Assembly: GCA_947650285.1 (NCBI GenBank)
Contig: CANTFL010000174.1
Span: 62,001-126,000 of the forward strand
Direction of reading: 5' to 3'
Source of the DNA: Hyaloperonospora brassicae
Taxonomy: Eukaryota > Oomycota > Peronosporomycetes > Peronosporales > Peronosporaceae
Length of the DNA stretch: 64,000 nucleotides
Below, piece by piece: positions 42,360 through 53,642 of this stretch; the stretch's first letter is position 1, and each line of letters begins with the position of its first letter. The notes beneath the pieces were generated by a model. The model made no database searches, was not told the origin of the DNA, and saw nothing but the letters and a program-made list of their open reading frames with translations. Made by a program: the position numbers and the translations under genes.

Positions 42360-43389
42360 CACATTATCAAACACGGGCTTTTACCGCTTGTAGACGTATT
42401 TTAAGTTTGCAATCGCGTCCCGCATCTCAGCCGAGATGTGTGACCTTCCTTAGAGCGAACTAAGGGAATACAAGTCCTTATGTGAACGTTGCGAGTAGTC
42501 GACACATCTCGCACAAGGATCACCCTAAGTGAGGCATGTAATGCCGGCCTCACTTGACAACTTATGCAACCGGTACATTGCACCGGTTGGCGTTCGCTTT
42601 TCAAACTCTAGGCGTATCGCCTCAAGCTTCTTTAGCCATCCTTCTCGTCCAAAATGCTTGACCTTTTGGACGAATGCGTTCCACGACGCCTAAAGCGAGG
42701 CTTTATCACGCTTCTTGTTACCGTTGTACCGTCAATGCTTGAGAAAAGCATAAAGACAGGAGTCTTCGTCAGCGCTTAATGCTTTCGCGCTGGAACTAAA
42801 GCCATGGATCTTACTCGCATCAAATAATGAAATTTTATGTTGCTGGCTTGTCTCGCGGGACAAGCTATTGATGAGCTGTTCGAATAAACGCCAAGGCTTC
42901 AGCTCATCGCGCTTCAACATGTTACCCTCGTCGGTACCACGGTCTTCAGTATGACGACGGCTCGCGCCATCGTCAACGCGCTCGTGCGAAGGGGCACGAG
43001 TTGACCGAGGTGATGATTAATCATACTTATCACCGTCTTCATCATCACTGCCGAAAAAACTGTGACGCATATCGCGAGTCCGTTCGTCCGACAATCTCTT
43101 GATGGACGAGACAACGCAGGTGATCACGATGCTTCTGTGGTTTACTCGATTCAGACACATCTGAATCGCCAGAGTTGCTGACCCCTGACTCGGGGTCACT
43201 GTGTGCATGAGGTGTGATACCAAATGCGCCTGCAGATAACACTGTTGCAAGCAGAAAACGAATAGCAGGTGGCGTGTCGTCTGCCGCATAGGCTAGCGCA
43301 GCAGCGTGCCGCGCGGTCTTTGAGTCACCTCGCATAGACTTGTTCACTATGCGATGCATGACGAGGTATGAATGGATCTGATTACACAA
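42360..43389 (-). pseudogene. beta2 antisense ORF remains
   Basis: Minus-strand frames at 43389-43045, 43114-42914, 42920-42732 and 42604-42401 match the first two thirds of the beta1 antisense protein: MRGDSK start, ITPHAHSDPESGVSNSGDSDVSES, LKRDELKPWRLFEQLINSLS. The frames are broken and the coiled-coil end is not recognisable. The same relative place and orientation as in beta1 shows that the antisense ORF is an old part of the family. Confidence 0.7.
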
Positions 43390-43471
43390 GTGCTCCCTGT
43401 TCCAATGGTGTCCGACGGGTGGTCACCAAGATTCGATAGTCAATATGCGACTATCAGATAAAAGGTGTTGA

Positions 43472-43925
43472 TGGGACGGAGTAGCCCGTTACATGACATT
43501 GCCATTAAGGCAACGATGATAGTAAATAATATGACGCTGGATATATTTAACAATATCACTAAGTATAGTATATTGTTGGAACGATCGAATGGTCTACTCA
43601 TTCGTTGTTTTTGAGATGATATCAAACCTTCAATCGCTGCTAGATGCGCGCAATGGGTGATGAGTAGACGTCATCATACGTTTAGTTGGATTAATATGAT
43701 TAAGTCAGGACGTAATTGAGAACAAGAGTTATGGGACCTAATTGCATTGGATAACAGCTTTACTTTTACGACGACTAGAGTCTTCACCTTAGTCGCTTCT
43801 ATCTTCCTCTGTGTAGTTCTACATCTATCTGGTCACTGACCTTCACTGTTGTCAGTGGAAGTTAACGCCGTACTGGTTGACCAGTACGTGGTCGTCTATG
43901 TCCCTTTGCACTCATGGGCGTCAAA
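43472..43925 (+). repeat. 3' LTR remnant of beta2
   Basis: Starts TGGGACGGAGTAGCCCGTTACA (compare TGTAACGGGGCAGCCCGTTACA in beta1 sense), after a purine run AAAAGG. It includes the GCGCGCAATGGG block and hairpins such as GTACTGG/CCAGTAC (about 43872-43889). The right end is not clear. Confidence 0.6.
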
Positions 43926-44488
43926 ACGAACATCACTAATTGCATTAGCATATTTATAAAGATAGCTGGTGACTATTTTTGCCAAATACATATAGTTTTC
44001 TAAAATTTACTTAATGGCAACAAAAAATGTCAAGCATAGGTACTTTATTGCTGGTTTTCACAATATGATAAGGTAGCTCCTCTCTTTTCATATAAATTGT
44101 GGCTTGACATGCATTCGTTCCCTCCCAGACCTTATTCATTCATCTCTAATATTTAATAAGTACATTCATACACAATATATGACCGTACTATTGAAGCTGT
44201 GCAGTGGTTATTTCGGTACCATACGATGCCCTTTAGATCTCGTTATTATTATCCCTTTAGTATATCTTACCAATACTAACGGTTGTGCCAAACGACGTAG
44301 CAAATTTTAAAAAATACAGTCTTTTTGTACACCTGTTACCACAGTTTACAAAACTTGGCCGCGAGAGTGCTTCCCTACCAAATTGAAAACAAATCGTTTA
44401 CGTGGCATGACAGCCGTGTGTAATTTTTTGTACTACTGTGGTGATCGTCATCATGATGCTACTACTACGGAAAAGCGTTAAAAGCATA

Positions 44489-44645
44489 GGTGTTCGCCTA
44501 AAAACTGTGTTACGGTTAGGCTATCCAAGAGCGTTATTTCATATATACTAAAATGGGTAAAGAAAATACCACATTCTATTGAACTTTAATAGAAAATTTT
44601 GTGAGATAAGAAGGACACTCCGCTTTTTTTAAATGAACTGCAGTC
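44489..44645 (+). repeat. Left terminal inverted repeat
   Basis: Begins GGTGTTCGCCTAAAAACTG and ends near CTGCAGTC. It differs from the right copy by about one base in ten by eye, including a diverged patch near 44532-44548. Confidence 0.7.
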
Positions 44646-46237
44646 TTCACTTGCGAGAAAACGGCTCCTGCAACGGCGCAAATGGGAGACAAGGACCTGT
44701 CGGCAACATCTGCAGCGACGAATGCGGAACCGGTGAACCATGCTGCGGTTGGAAAATCAGCCGCATTGGACAAGATAATGTCTGCAGAGGCGGGATTGGC
44801 TGCGTCGTCGCGTTACAGAGCGGAAGGTAAGATGGCGGCAATATTTCCAAATGCGCGAGTCGCGATGGCGGCACTTGCCACAAATTAGACGGGATTAACG
44901 CGTATATGTCGTGAACAGGCTCAATAATTGCACACGAGAGACACTGAAGCCGGGTGTGGTCTATTTCAAGGCAATATTTGCATGTATTGCGAAGCGAGCT
45001 GCCTCTCCACTAGCTCGAAACAATTTCAGAACAACTAATTTCTGTATAGCCGGCTTGCTAAATATGTTGAGGGCTGCTATTGAAATTTCTTCTATCTGTA
45101 TTTACATTCTTTACACATCTATTAGTTGCTAATCTGGACTATTGACGCTCTCTTTAGCATTACATTGTCAAGGTGATGTCTCCTAGGCACCATCTATTGG
45201 AGTTGACAAAAAGTAATCGAACGATGAATTTTCACAAAAGATATCTAGTGCAAGCAGAAAGCAGACCAATCCACGCCATGTTATTCAACGTTGTGATCGT
45301 TCATGATGAATCAAATCGAAAATACACATGAGACGCTAGTTAGCCGTGTTGCACAAAACATGTCAGCAGCAGTACAAATTACCAACCTGTTAATCATTCT
45401 GTACAGGGGGAAAAGCAACTGACACATTCTGAAACACCACAATAAACGCCGATGGGAAATAGGACGGCTAGTGACAGAGTGAACTTAAGTAGACTGGTGC
45501 CGTATACTGCAGTCTCCTTTACAACACAGAACATTTAGCTCAAATATCGATGGTATATATTTCACATAGCATCATAAATACCCGATGCATTGCGCTAATA
45601 CAAGACGCAAGCAACGCCCGGTCGATCGCGGACACCGTAAGTCGCATCAAGACGTTTAGAAACCTCTAGCATTAAGTCAATCATGGTGACCATCATCGCT
45701 CCAGGCACTCTGCAACTATCTCCACAACATTATTTAACCAGCAGTCATTTATCGTACCTCATCATTTCGCACACACACATCCACGTAACTGGACACTACT
45801 AGTAGTAAAAACTTTGCGCCAGCCAAAGAGTTGCCAAACTCTTAGAACGCGACACCAGCGTAGGGCAGCACAACATCAGCAACAAGGATAAAAAGGAAAA
45901 TATTAGCAATGGCAATAAACACATCAAAATGTGGTAAAGATTGTTAGTTACTCGGGTTCCAGCTACATCTATAAAGCACTTTTTTTTCTCTATCTCTCGT
46001 ATCGATTTTGCTATGGCTCCACCCACTGCAATAGCCCGTCTCCCGTATACTTCTATTGTACACTCAAATGATTGGTGGACGATCTCTGCAGACGGCCAGA
46101 GGGACGACCGAGAACGAGAAGAAACAGGAGCAAAACGGATGAATGCGCTGTGACACAGTCGACGTTACGGCATGCACGTGCAGCGATTGTTGGGCGTGTG
46201 CAAGGGCAGTGCTCGTAGCAGGCTATTAACAAATTGG

Positions 46238-46396
46238 GACTGCAGTCCGTTTATTGAAAAGCGGAGTGTCCTACTTATCTTAGCAACGTTTCTATCGAAG
46301 TTCAATAGAAAGTGGTATATTCTTTACCCATTTTAGTGAATATTAAATATGGATAATGTATTACCTAACCGTAACACAGTTTTTTAGGCGATCACC
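46238..46396 (-). repeat. Right terminal inverted repeat
   Basis: Reverse complement of the left repeat, beginning on the minus strand GGTGATCGCCTAAAAAACTG and ending near GGACTGCAG. Confidence 0.7.
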
Positions 46397-46399
46397 TAT

Positions 46400-49300
46400 G
46401 TTTTTTTACGATTTCCCTACTACGTACTACATATTGGTAGGGGTAGATGTATTTTGTTGACGACTACTAGAGCAACTTTGATCCCAGCTACAACGTTCAC
46501 ATTTCGACCATCCACTCCATGACAAAACAACATCCACCGCACTATGCCATTCCACGGACAAATGCTCACTTGCCTCATAAGTGACAAAACCAATCGCGCG
46601 CATCCCCTACTTGCGGCGTGCCGTCCACACACCCTTTCGACTATACTATCGACGGCATCCTCGAACGCTGTTGCGCCTTTTCCACCGCGTCGACACGTGT
46701 CTCTTGTTGCGGTTTACAGCCACTCGCCCTATCACTTGTCACGCTCTGCAGCTGCTCGAGCTCAATACCTCTGTTCGAAACCGCCGACGACTGTGTTGCG
46801 CTCCTTCGATGCATTGGCATCTGCTGCGTACGATTTACCGAACCCGTCGATCTATTGCTGCAGAAAGACGAGCTCTTCGTTGAGTAATTGGCTGACCTAT
46901 TGCTCACATGCCTCAAAGGACTCGACAACAAAAAGTTGTGTCGTTGTTCCTACCGCAGCGTCTACGATGACGAGCAGCTGCGGTGCGGAACACGGCGCAT
47001 TTCTTGAGGCGTCACGCGATTTAAAATCTGTAACGCGCTCTGAGCGTTCGTCAGCTCGGACGGTCCTTTTGCGAAGGTGAAGTTTGGTCCCTTGGTGCCT
47101 TGCGACGTCCAGTGGACAGTCAGTTCCAAACAGCACAAGCCTGTGCTTGAACTTGAAGTCCTCGCTCGACGTGTGGACGCTTGGCTTTCATTGCCGTCTC
47201 GGCGATCTCTTGGAGACCCTTATTCTTTTTGACGTCGCAGCAGTTGCGACCGTGAACCACGGGAGCCCAATACGTATCGCAAGACGAAGCTGTTTGCGGA
47301 GAAGTGATCAGCAGCGACGGCACGAGACAGCTGCAGCTTGCAGCCTGTAGTGGGACTGCGCGTTAATCAGTTGGGACGGCCGGTCACGACGAACTGATGG
47401 GACAGGTATGTGATTGACCGAAGGTCTAGCGAGGTTCATGGAGCGAGAGATCGTGCACCGCATCTATTCTGAGTGTTCGGGATGTATATGAGCGGATATA
47501 TCGATATGCGCGTTGCTATGGGCAAGGACAGCATGCTCACTTCGTATCGGACGAAACTCGCGGTGATCTGTCCCGCTGAAGCCGCCCAAGTCTTCGTGCC
47601 ATCTCGCTCGCAAAAGCACTAGAGTCGTCTATATGCTGTCCGAGCTTACCCGGGTCTAGACGTGTTGCGCCGCGGCATGCACAACTTTCTGGTCGAGCTG
47701 AGCTACCGTCATGTGTGGATCTGGGATCCCTAGATGGCATCAGAGAGGGCTACACGGTCGCGTACCAAGTCGCGTGCACGTGAATGGACGAGTCAAGTGA
47801 GGCTCTGTCGTGATGCCACTAGGCAACGGCATCGACGTTTCAGAGCGATTGTCAGCGGATCAAGTGCGAAGTGCGCCTGCACGCGAAGCAAGAGCTGGTG
47901 CATATCGGGATGTAGCGCTGATCGGTGTCACGTCGAACACCGCGCGAGGGTTCAACGAGTCGGCATTCTGGAACGCAATGGATCGATGGAGATCAGCGCT
48001 GCCCTGGTGACTGAACAAGGGCTCTCGAAAGTTCGGACGACACCTGGCGATCGATATATCTTGATGCGAGTCAGGCTGGCTCGCACCTTGTGTTTTTTTT
48101 GCTGGCTTTACAGATGACGCTGACGTGACAGCTGAGCCCAGCGTCTTTTTGTTTCGAGCGCATGCCGACGACAGCTCGTCATTGGTATCAGCCGATCGCC
48201 GCGGTGATGTGTTTAGGTCGCGGAATGGGTAAGGAGACGCCATACATCAGCAGCAGCTGCGTGAGCGGTGCGAGACTAGCGGTTTGTAGAGATGTAGCTG
48301 GATTGCTCCACCTCCCCAGGTCTCTCGTCTTCAGCAGCGAGGGGGGGGGTAACAGATGCATCTGGCGCTGCCTGCGCGTTCATGTGCGTGCAGAAACACT
48401 GGATGAAGGGGACCAAAGCGCAACGCCCACTCATCATCGTCCGTATCGTCCGAGTGGTACTCATTCGCTTCCAGAGTGAACCCCACGCACCACCAACACC
48501 CGTTCTGCACGTAGTTGTTGGATGGCAATATGGAGCGTATGTATCGATAGGTAGGAGAGGGTCTGTGCTACACGTGAGGCATACGGCGACGAGTCGGCGA
48601 GTGACTCGAGTCATGTAAAGTGGAATGCGCTGGTCAGTAGCAGTAGCACGTAAACTCCGGTGCTGTCAGTCGCAGCTATGCCTTACGCAAGTAGACGTCC
48701 TCCAGTGACTCGACCTCGCTCAACCGTGCCACCTAAAGGGGACGACATAAACGTTTGATCACGTGACTGTATCAATTGCGTGACCCAATGGAGAGGCTGC
48801 CGACAGCATCAGAGGGTCGTGCTTCTGTCTACGTGTGAAGCGCTTGCGTATCCAACGCGCGAGGGTGCCTCGTTTCCATTTTATTTTCAGCGTGTGAGCT
48901 CCAGACAGTGACAATACTGTAGCCGCCCGAGATAGCAGCAGCAATGGAGTGGTTGACAGTGTAAATAGTGGGGAGAATCCACGTGCAATGTTCAACTCGG
49001 CCATCTCTCAGCACGTTCGCATGGCTGTGTAGCATGTCACAGAAAGTGTCACATTGCGCTGGATTGTTGCCAATCGCGACATTGTAAGAGCTCGCGTGGG
49101 CTGTGCATGCGAAAGCTTTGGTCTCCTATCTACACTGGAAACCCCACAGCAGGAAAGACGTGCCTGGCGAAAGCACACCGCGATGAGAAAGAGGAAAGAA
49201 GGATAGGGTGAAGCGGTATTGAAGCTCAAATGCAAACAAAAGGTATTTCGCATAGCCCGCAGATTGATGACGGAGAGTTGCCCCGCCATATGTGATTGAG

Positions 49301-50920
49301 GAAACGATCGCCCAGCATCGGGATACCTCAGGGTATGTGGTCGCTTTTACATACGGACGATCAGAGCAGACAGGGCTGCGGTATAGCTTCTCCTCCTAGT
49401 TTGTTGTTCTCCATGATGTTGTTGCGTCTGTTAGGTCGTCAAATCCGGCGTCCATCGACCTCTTTGCATTTCTGCTGAATCATGGTAACGAGCCATTGGT
49501 TGTTGCCAAGATGCGACAGAGCAGTACAGGAGACGATCACCAAAGAAAGTCAATCATTCACGCACTGCTAAACGCACACCAGACACTATCGTGAATGACA
49601 GTATACGTTGTCGGGATGACAGCAGTGCTGTGGGTGTTTCGCATGGTATGTTAAGGTAGCGGAGAGCTCCGTGAGCTGCCCGGTGGCTTTCCCCGAACAC
49701 GTCGAGCACAGAGCAGGTATCACGTCGGACGTTGATCTTGTTCGTCGACTACGCCTTACTGCGACGAAGGCTGCACTCTTTGTGAGCCCAAAGCTGTTAT
49801 TGTCTCCGTCTGCCTTACGAACCTCTTTCACTGTCTCCAGCCTGCGACGACACTCATCCTCTTCGAGACAAACCAGAAAGCTCAGGAAGCGACAATCAAT
49901 TACAAATAGCACGCAGCTGTGTCAGCCCACCATCGTGCAGCTATAGCTTATTGTTCTTCTCCTCTTTAATCTCCTATACGTAATCGTCATTCCTAGCCAT
50001 CATCGCCGCACTAAAAACAAGATCATAAGCATCCATTTCCGCTAAGATCAAGGCAATATACGATGCTTGTGGTCAGGATATCGGTACAGGAAACTACCGA
50101 ACAGCGCGTGGCATTTCTTGAGTTGCCGACCTCCGCATGCCCTTCACAATCGATCGCTTCGGCAATAGTTGCAGCAAAGCGCTGTTCGAATGCCGACGAA
50201 TCAATCGTCTGGCACATGAAAACGACAAGCTTGAGGCCATTCTTCTTTGCGACAAGGCATCGTCAATCGAACGGTAGGTTTGTCCTTCATATTTGCATAA
50301 ACCTCCGCTATGCTATCGAAACAGCCAGCTGCTTTTCATATCGACTGCTGGAGGGAGCACGGACATGTCGCTCGAAACCTCGTTTCTGTGCAGTCCCACC
50401 GATTTGTGCACAACAGCTCAAGCCCGCCCTTGCTCTGTATGACCCATCACGAAAGGAGGCGTACTAGAGACACTGGCTCACCAGTGCTTGAAAACCTTCT
50501 GTTCCAGAAGCAGACGAGCTGTGGAACCACTTCCGGTCGCGCGATCAGATCTTCTTTCCCGTAGGCAGCTCTTTGTACAAACAGACAGTCTTTGGAGTGG
50601 TGACGCGCGCGCTACACTTGGCAGACTCGGCGCTCTTTTTGGCCCTGTGACACGTTGAGCTTAGTTTTTACGGTCAGCTGTTGGCAGCACTCACAGCATG
50701 GAGGTCTCGGGATCTATCAAATGGCAGAACGCGCTCGTTGTGGAGTAAATTGCTGTGTGCATTGTGAAAGAACGATATGAGGGCTGTTGTGGTCGTCGTC
50801 TCGTCTCGTCTTCGTCGTTGAAGCCGGTGGAAGCTTCTTCGGATCAGACCTGTAGAATCCGATAGCTGAGCACAGGTCGAAGAGCTCCACGCGCGTGCTG
50901 CTCCGCAAGTCTCACTTTAC
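46400..50920. other. GC-balanced intergenic region, no recognised gene
   Basis: Many overlapping frames of 60-178 codons lie on both strands (longest 46544-47080 plus, 178 codons; 50063-50467 plus, 134; 47860-48243 minus, 127). None has recognisable motifs, and several overlap on opposite strands, as expected of random GC-richer sequence. Degraded host genes may be present. The region lacks the hairpin tiling seen in the Gypsy elements. Confidence 0.4.
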
Positions 50921-50932
50921 AATTTGACAGCT

Positions 50933-51072
50933 CCCCCCACCACCACCTCTCACCGCCACCTCCACCGCTGCCAGCACTACCACCTCCACTTTCACCGCTG
51001 CCAGCACTACCACAGCCACCACCACCGTCGCAGCCACCACCGCCACCTCCACCGCTGCCAGCACTACCACCG
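50933..51072 (+). repeat. CAC-rich imperfect tandem repeat
   Basis: A unit close to CACCGCTGCCAGCACTACCAC occurs three times (about 50966, 50992 and 51050), with CAC/CCACCT triplet runs between them. It lies directly upstream of the effector start site. An in-frame plus-strand ORF over it stops at 51124 just before the effector ATG, so it is probably promoter DNA and not protein. Confidence 0.75.
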
Positions 51073-51080
51073 TATCACGG

Positions 51081-51097
51081 TCACTCCACCACTTGCG
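51081..51097 (+). promoter_or_regulatory. Inr plus flanking promoter region of the effector gene
   Basis: TCACTCC matches the oomycete initiator TCAYTYY, and the following ACCACTTGC resembles the flanking promoter region CAWTTTNC. It starts 47 nt upstream of the ATG at 51128, a normal oomycete leader. No TATA box is needed at such promoters. Confidence 0.6.
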
Positions 51098-51127
51098 CAC
51101 GGCGTTTTCGACTGGACCAACTAGACC

Positions 51128-52171
51128 ATGCGTCTGGCCTACTCAACCGCTGCCGTCCTCGTCGCTGTTTTCGCTTCCAGTCATGCGATGCCGACTGGTG
51201 TCGATGCGAACGCTCTTCCCGAGTCCGACGTCTCTCCTGTGGCCCGCGTGACGGACGGCGGTGCCTACGACGCGGATACGCAGAGGCTTCTGCGGGAGTC
51301 TTTTGACGACGATGATTCGGCGCTGGATCTGAACCCTGAGGAGAGAATCGACTCTACACGTATATCCGAAGCAGCGGCGCCGATCACGGAAAAGATCGCT
51401 TCAAAAGGCTGGCGTTTGAATGCGGTGGACGCGCTTGCAGAGCAGAAAGCTTTCAACCAGCTCGCTTTTGCTAAATTCCAGGCGAAGCACAAGATCCTGG
51501 CAAAGCCGTTCGAGTGGTGGTTTGGCTTTTGGAAGTGGCTGGTGAGGAACCCCCTCGTTGGGAAGCTCTTAAGACCTCTGAAGGATCACAAGATCGACAA
51601 TGTCCAGCTTCGTGATCACTACAAAGAAGCTATGGCAAAGTATCAGGAAATCCTGTCGGTACGATCGCGTCTCGATGAGTGGGGTGGAAAGTTCGTCGTT
51701 GGCGCCACGAAAAATTTGAATACAGCCCTTGACAAGCTGTCCAAAAGTGAGCGTTCCGAATCGATCGAGGCCGGGGTCAAGACAGTCGTTAAGGACCTCG
51801 ACGAATTCAAGTCCAACCTCAATCCCTACATCGTGGAGAAACACGCAGCAGCGGACGGTATGGCTGCGGCCGAATCGGCATGGACGAAGTTCGAGACGTG
51901 GCTCCAAGACTTCGTCAAGCACGTCGACAACGTGAAAGGCGCTTTCACGAATGTGGACGAGAGCAAGGAGGTCGCTGCACTCAAGACGCAGATTACAGGC
52001 CTTGCTGATCATTTCAGGGGGGTAAAGAAAGACGAATTCTACCAAATTGCACAGTTGGAAAAACCCGCGGCCGCAGCTGTTCCTACGGTAAAGCTGCCAG
52101 ACAAGCCTCTTTCCGGTAGCCCGGTTGAATCACTTGGGACGCCTAAAGACAGCAACCCCAAGGTCGAGTAG
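51128..52171 (+). CDS. Secreted RxLR-EER effector protein
   Basis: An intronless 347-codon gene. Residues 1-20 form a signal peptide (positive Arg2, hydrophobic core, SHA cleavage site). RLLR at 53-56 is the RxLR motif and EER at 71-73, after an acidic DDDD run, is the dEER motif, at normal spacing for oomycete host-translocated effectors. The C-terminal domain (about 85-347) is mostly helical, with a Trp-rich stretch at about 127-139 (PFEWWFGFWKWLVR) and later amphipathic helices. It ends in a Pro/Ser/Lys-rich tail (about 312-347). Such proteins are secreted during infection and act inside plant cells; the target cannot be told. The frame is intact and the promoter motif is good. It is isolated between transposon clusters, as expected in gene-sparse effector compartments. 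Confidence 0.9.
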   Translation: MRLAYSTAAVLVAVFASSHAMPTGVDANALPESDVSPVARVTDGGAYDADTQRLLRESFDDDDSALDLNPEERIDSTRISEAAAPITEKIASKGWRLNAVDALAEQKAFNQLAFAKFQAKHKILAKPFEWWFGFWKWLVRNPLVGKLLRPLKDHKIDNVQLRDHYKEAMAKYQEILSVRSRLDEWGGKFVVGATKNLNTALDKLSKSERSESIEAGVKTVVKDLDEFKSNLNPYIVEKHAAADGMAAAESAWTKFETWLQDFVKHVDNVKGAFTNVDESKEVAALKTQITGLADHFRGVKKDEFYQIAQLEKPAAAAVPTVKLPDKPLSGSPVESLGTPKDSNPKVE

Positions 52172-53429
52172 GATGCTCTTCAACCGTCCGACTCTGCTTG
52201 GCATTGACACTTGAGCGATGGGTGCGCTGCATTTCTACCATTCGCCCACAGCGCATGCAGCTTCTGGTACGTATTACCACGTCGAATACATTTGATCGAG
52301 GGTTGTCAGACACGAGGGCGTCACTATGTTTTACGCTCGACTTTTGTCGTGCCGCACTTATCAATGCTACGACAAAATACATTTCTTTTGACGCTGTCTG
52401 TTTGTCTAATGCCTGACATAGAAGGAAAACACGGGTTGCATCTCTCTACTTCGCCCAACTTCGCCATGCGTAAACGAAACAAAGTATGGATTGTCGGGGT
52501 CGTCGGTCGAATGAAGTGTCAGAGCGCACCATATTGCCGAAATGCATTGGTCGTAGTGTCCTGGATAGCACGAGTAAGAAGAGGTAAGCCTGTTGCGTGT
52601 AGCAATCGACTGCGCGACCCACTTCGGATAGGATTCAAGGCGGGGGTCGCAACCACGTGCGCAATGCGCCTCCTTCCTTCACTCAAGTAAGATGGCACTA
52701 GCCTAAAACTGCTTGGCGCGACAACTTGATGTACAACACACAGCTCAGGTTACATGACTCGCGACGTTGTTGACGTGGCAACTAGTAACTTATCGCGATG
52801 CAAAATGTTTCTTACGGCAGTGCATCGAGTTACTGTAGAGTCTTTGGTATTGCTCGGAACTTCGCAACATCAGACTCTGTGGCTGATCTTCCTGGATGAT
52901 CACGCACGCGACCATTCTCACGTGCCGCGTGTTCTTGCCCACCACAATGCTGCAGCTCAAGTTACAGCTTCTTTGTTACACGTAATTTACCTTTTCCTTC
53001 GTACCACACGCCACCACTGCAATGTAGAGTTGTCACCCGGCCCCTAAACATTAAATACGCCGCGTTCATGCAGCACAAGTTCTTTCTTTACACTCGCGCC
53101 AAATAACCGCAAAGACTGCGTCGGGTCATCCGCGTCTGCCGCGACTATAGCTAGCACATGTCGAGTTGATAGGATAGCAGGCCGCGAGATGTCAATTTCA
53201 GTCGTTGGCTTGGACTTGTTCTGACAATGGTACACTGTGGTAGAGCATCCATGCACACGTACGTGTGCCATGCATTTACCATCCCCCAACATCAGTGCCG
53301 TTTTAGCCATCGAAGATATGTTTCAATTTTTACTCTAATACAGGGTAAAGCGTTAAAATGTAGTAAATTGGCAGGATTCATTTCCGTGTTGAAAAAGTGG
53401 ATATGAACATCAGTTTGCACTTTGATCTT
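52172..53429. other. Downstream of effector, no gene seen
   Basis: A 159-codon plus frame (52211-52690) and shorter ones lack recognisable features. Part of the effector 3' UTR lies here; I could not place a terminator. Confidence 0.4.
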
Positions 53430-53642
53430 ATCCGACACGTGCCTTGTTAAGGCGTCTTAGATTATAAGAGTTGTAAACCCTTGTCAAGGCACATACTCGT
53501 AAGCGCTTTGTGCTGGTGATTCTCTGAATCGTTGAAGTCCCTTTACTCGGGACTTGAAGCTCAGTGAGCTTAGTAGACTCGTTGACTCGTGTTCTTGTTA
53601 AGGACGACGTATATCGTAGAGCTAAAGCCTTTCTGTAGATTA
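53430..53642 (+). repeat. Relic LTR related to the alpha family
   Basis: A chain of short stems follows the alpha R-U5 order with different bases: GCCTT/AAGGC (53443-53455), GATTC/GAATC (about 53517-53530), GTCCC/GGGAC (about 53538-53554), AGCTC/GAGCT, then GACTCGTTGACTCG. A possible end GATTACA is at 53636-53642. No internal region follows in either direction, so it is a solo or truncated LTR of a sister family. Confidence 0.55.

Larger units (their letters stand above)
37650..43930 (+). mobile_element. beta2, decayed Gypsy copy of the beta family
   Basis: Plus-strand relic with a 5' LTR remnant ending at 38085 (TTACA), a primer-binding site like TGTAGGCACTTTGTAGT, gag, protease, RT, RNase H, partial integrase, chromodomain tail, antisense ORF remains (minus strand) and a 3' LTR starting near 43472. 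The order is the beta1 order. Most of integrase is missing, and a short segment near 41808-41866 is inverted relative to beta1. Sequence is clearly more diverged than between beta1 and beta3. Outer ends are approximate. Confidence 0.8.
44489..46396. mobile_element. Terminal-inverted-repeat DNA element, TA-flanked
   Basis: About 155-bp inverted repeats (44489-44645 and 46238-46396) share a long outer block GCCTAAAAA.CTGTGTTACGG and inner blocks AAAATGGGTAAAGAA and AGGACACTCCGC. Directly outside each is TA (44487-44488, 46397-46398), the duplication of Tc1/mariner-type elements. The 1.6 kb interior has only short frames (the largest about 78 codons, 44647-44883) with no recognisable transposase, so it is non-autonomous or decayed. 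The classification rests on the TA flank and is tentative. Confidence 0.7.

Noticed and set aside
46544..47080. 178-codon plus-strand ORF as a host gene
   Set aside because: No signal peptide, domain or motif is visible, and long frames on both strands overlap it, as expected in GC-richer DNA.
50924..51124. His/Thr-rich ORF over the CAC repeat as a small protein
   Set aside because: It is a translation of the tandem repeat, stops just before the effector ATG, and mostly lies upstream of the predicted transcription start.
52211..52690. 159-codon ORF downstream of the effector
   Set aside because: Unrecognised, no Inr nearby, Cys-rich but without a secretion signal; probably chance or 3' UTR.
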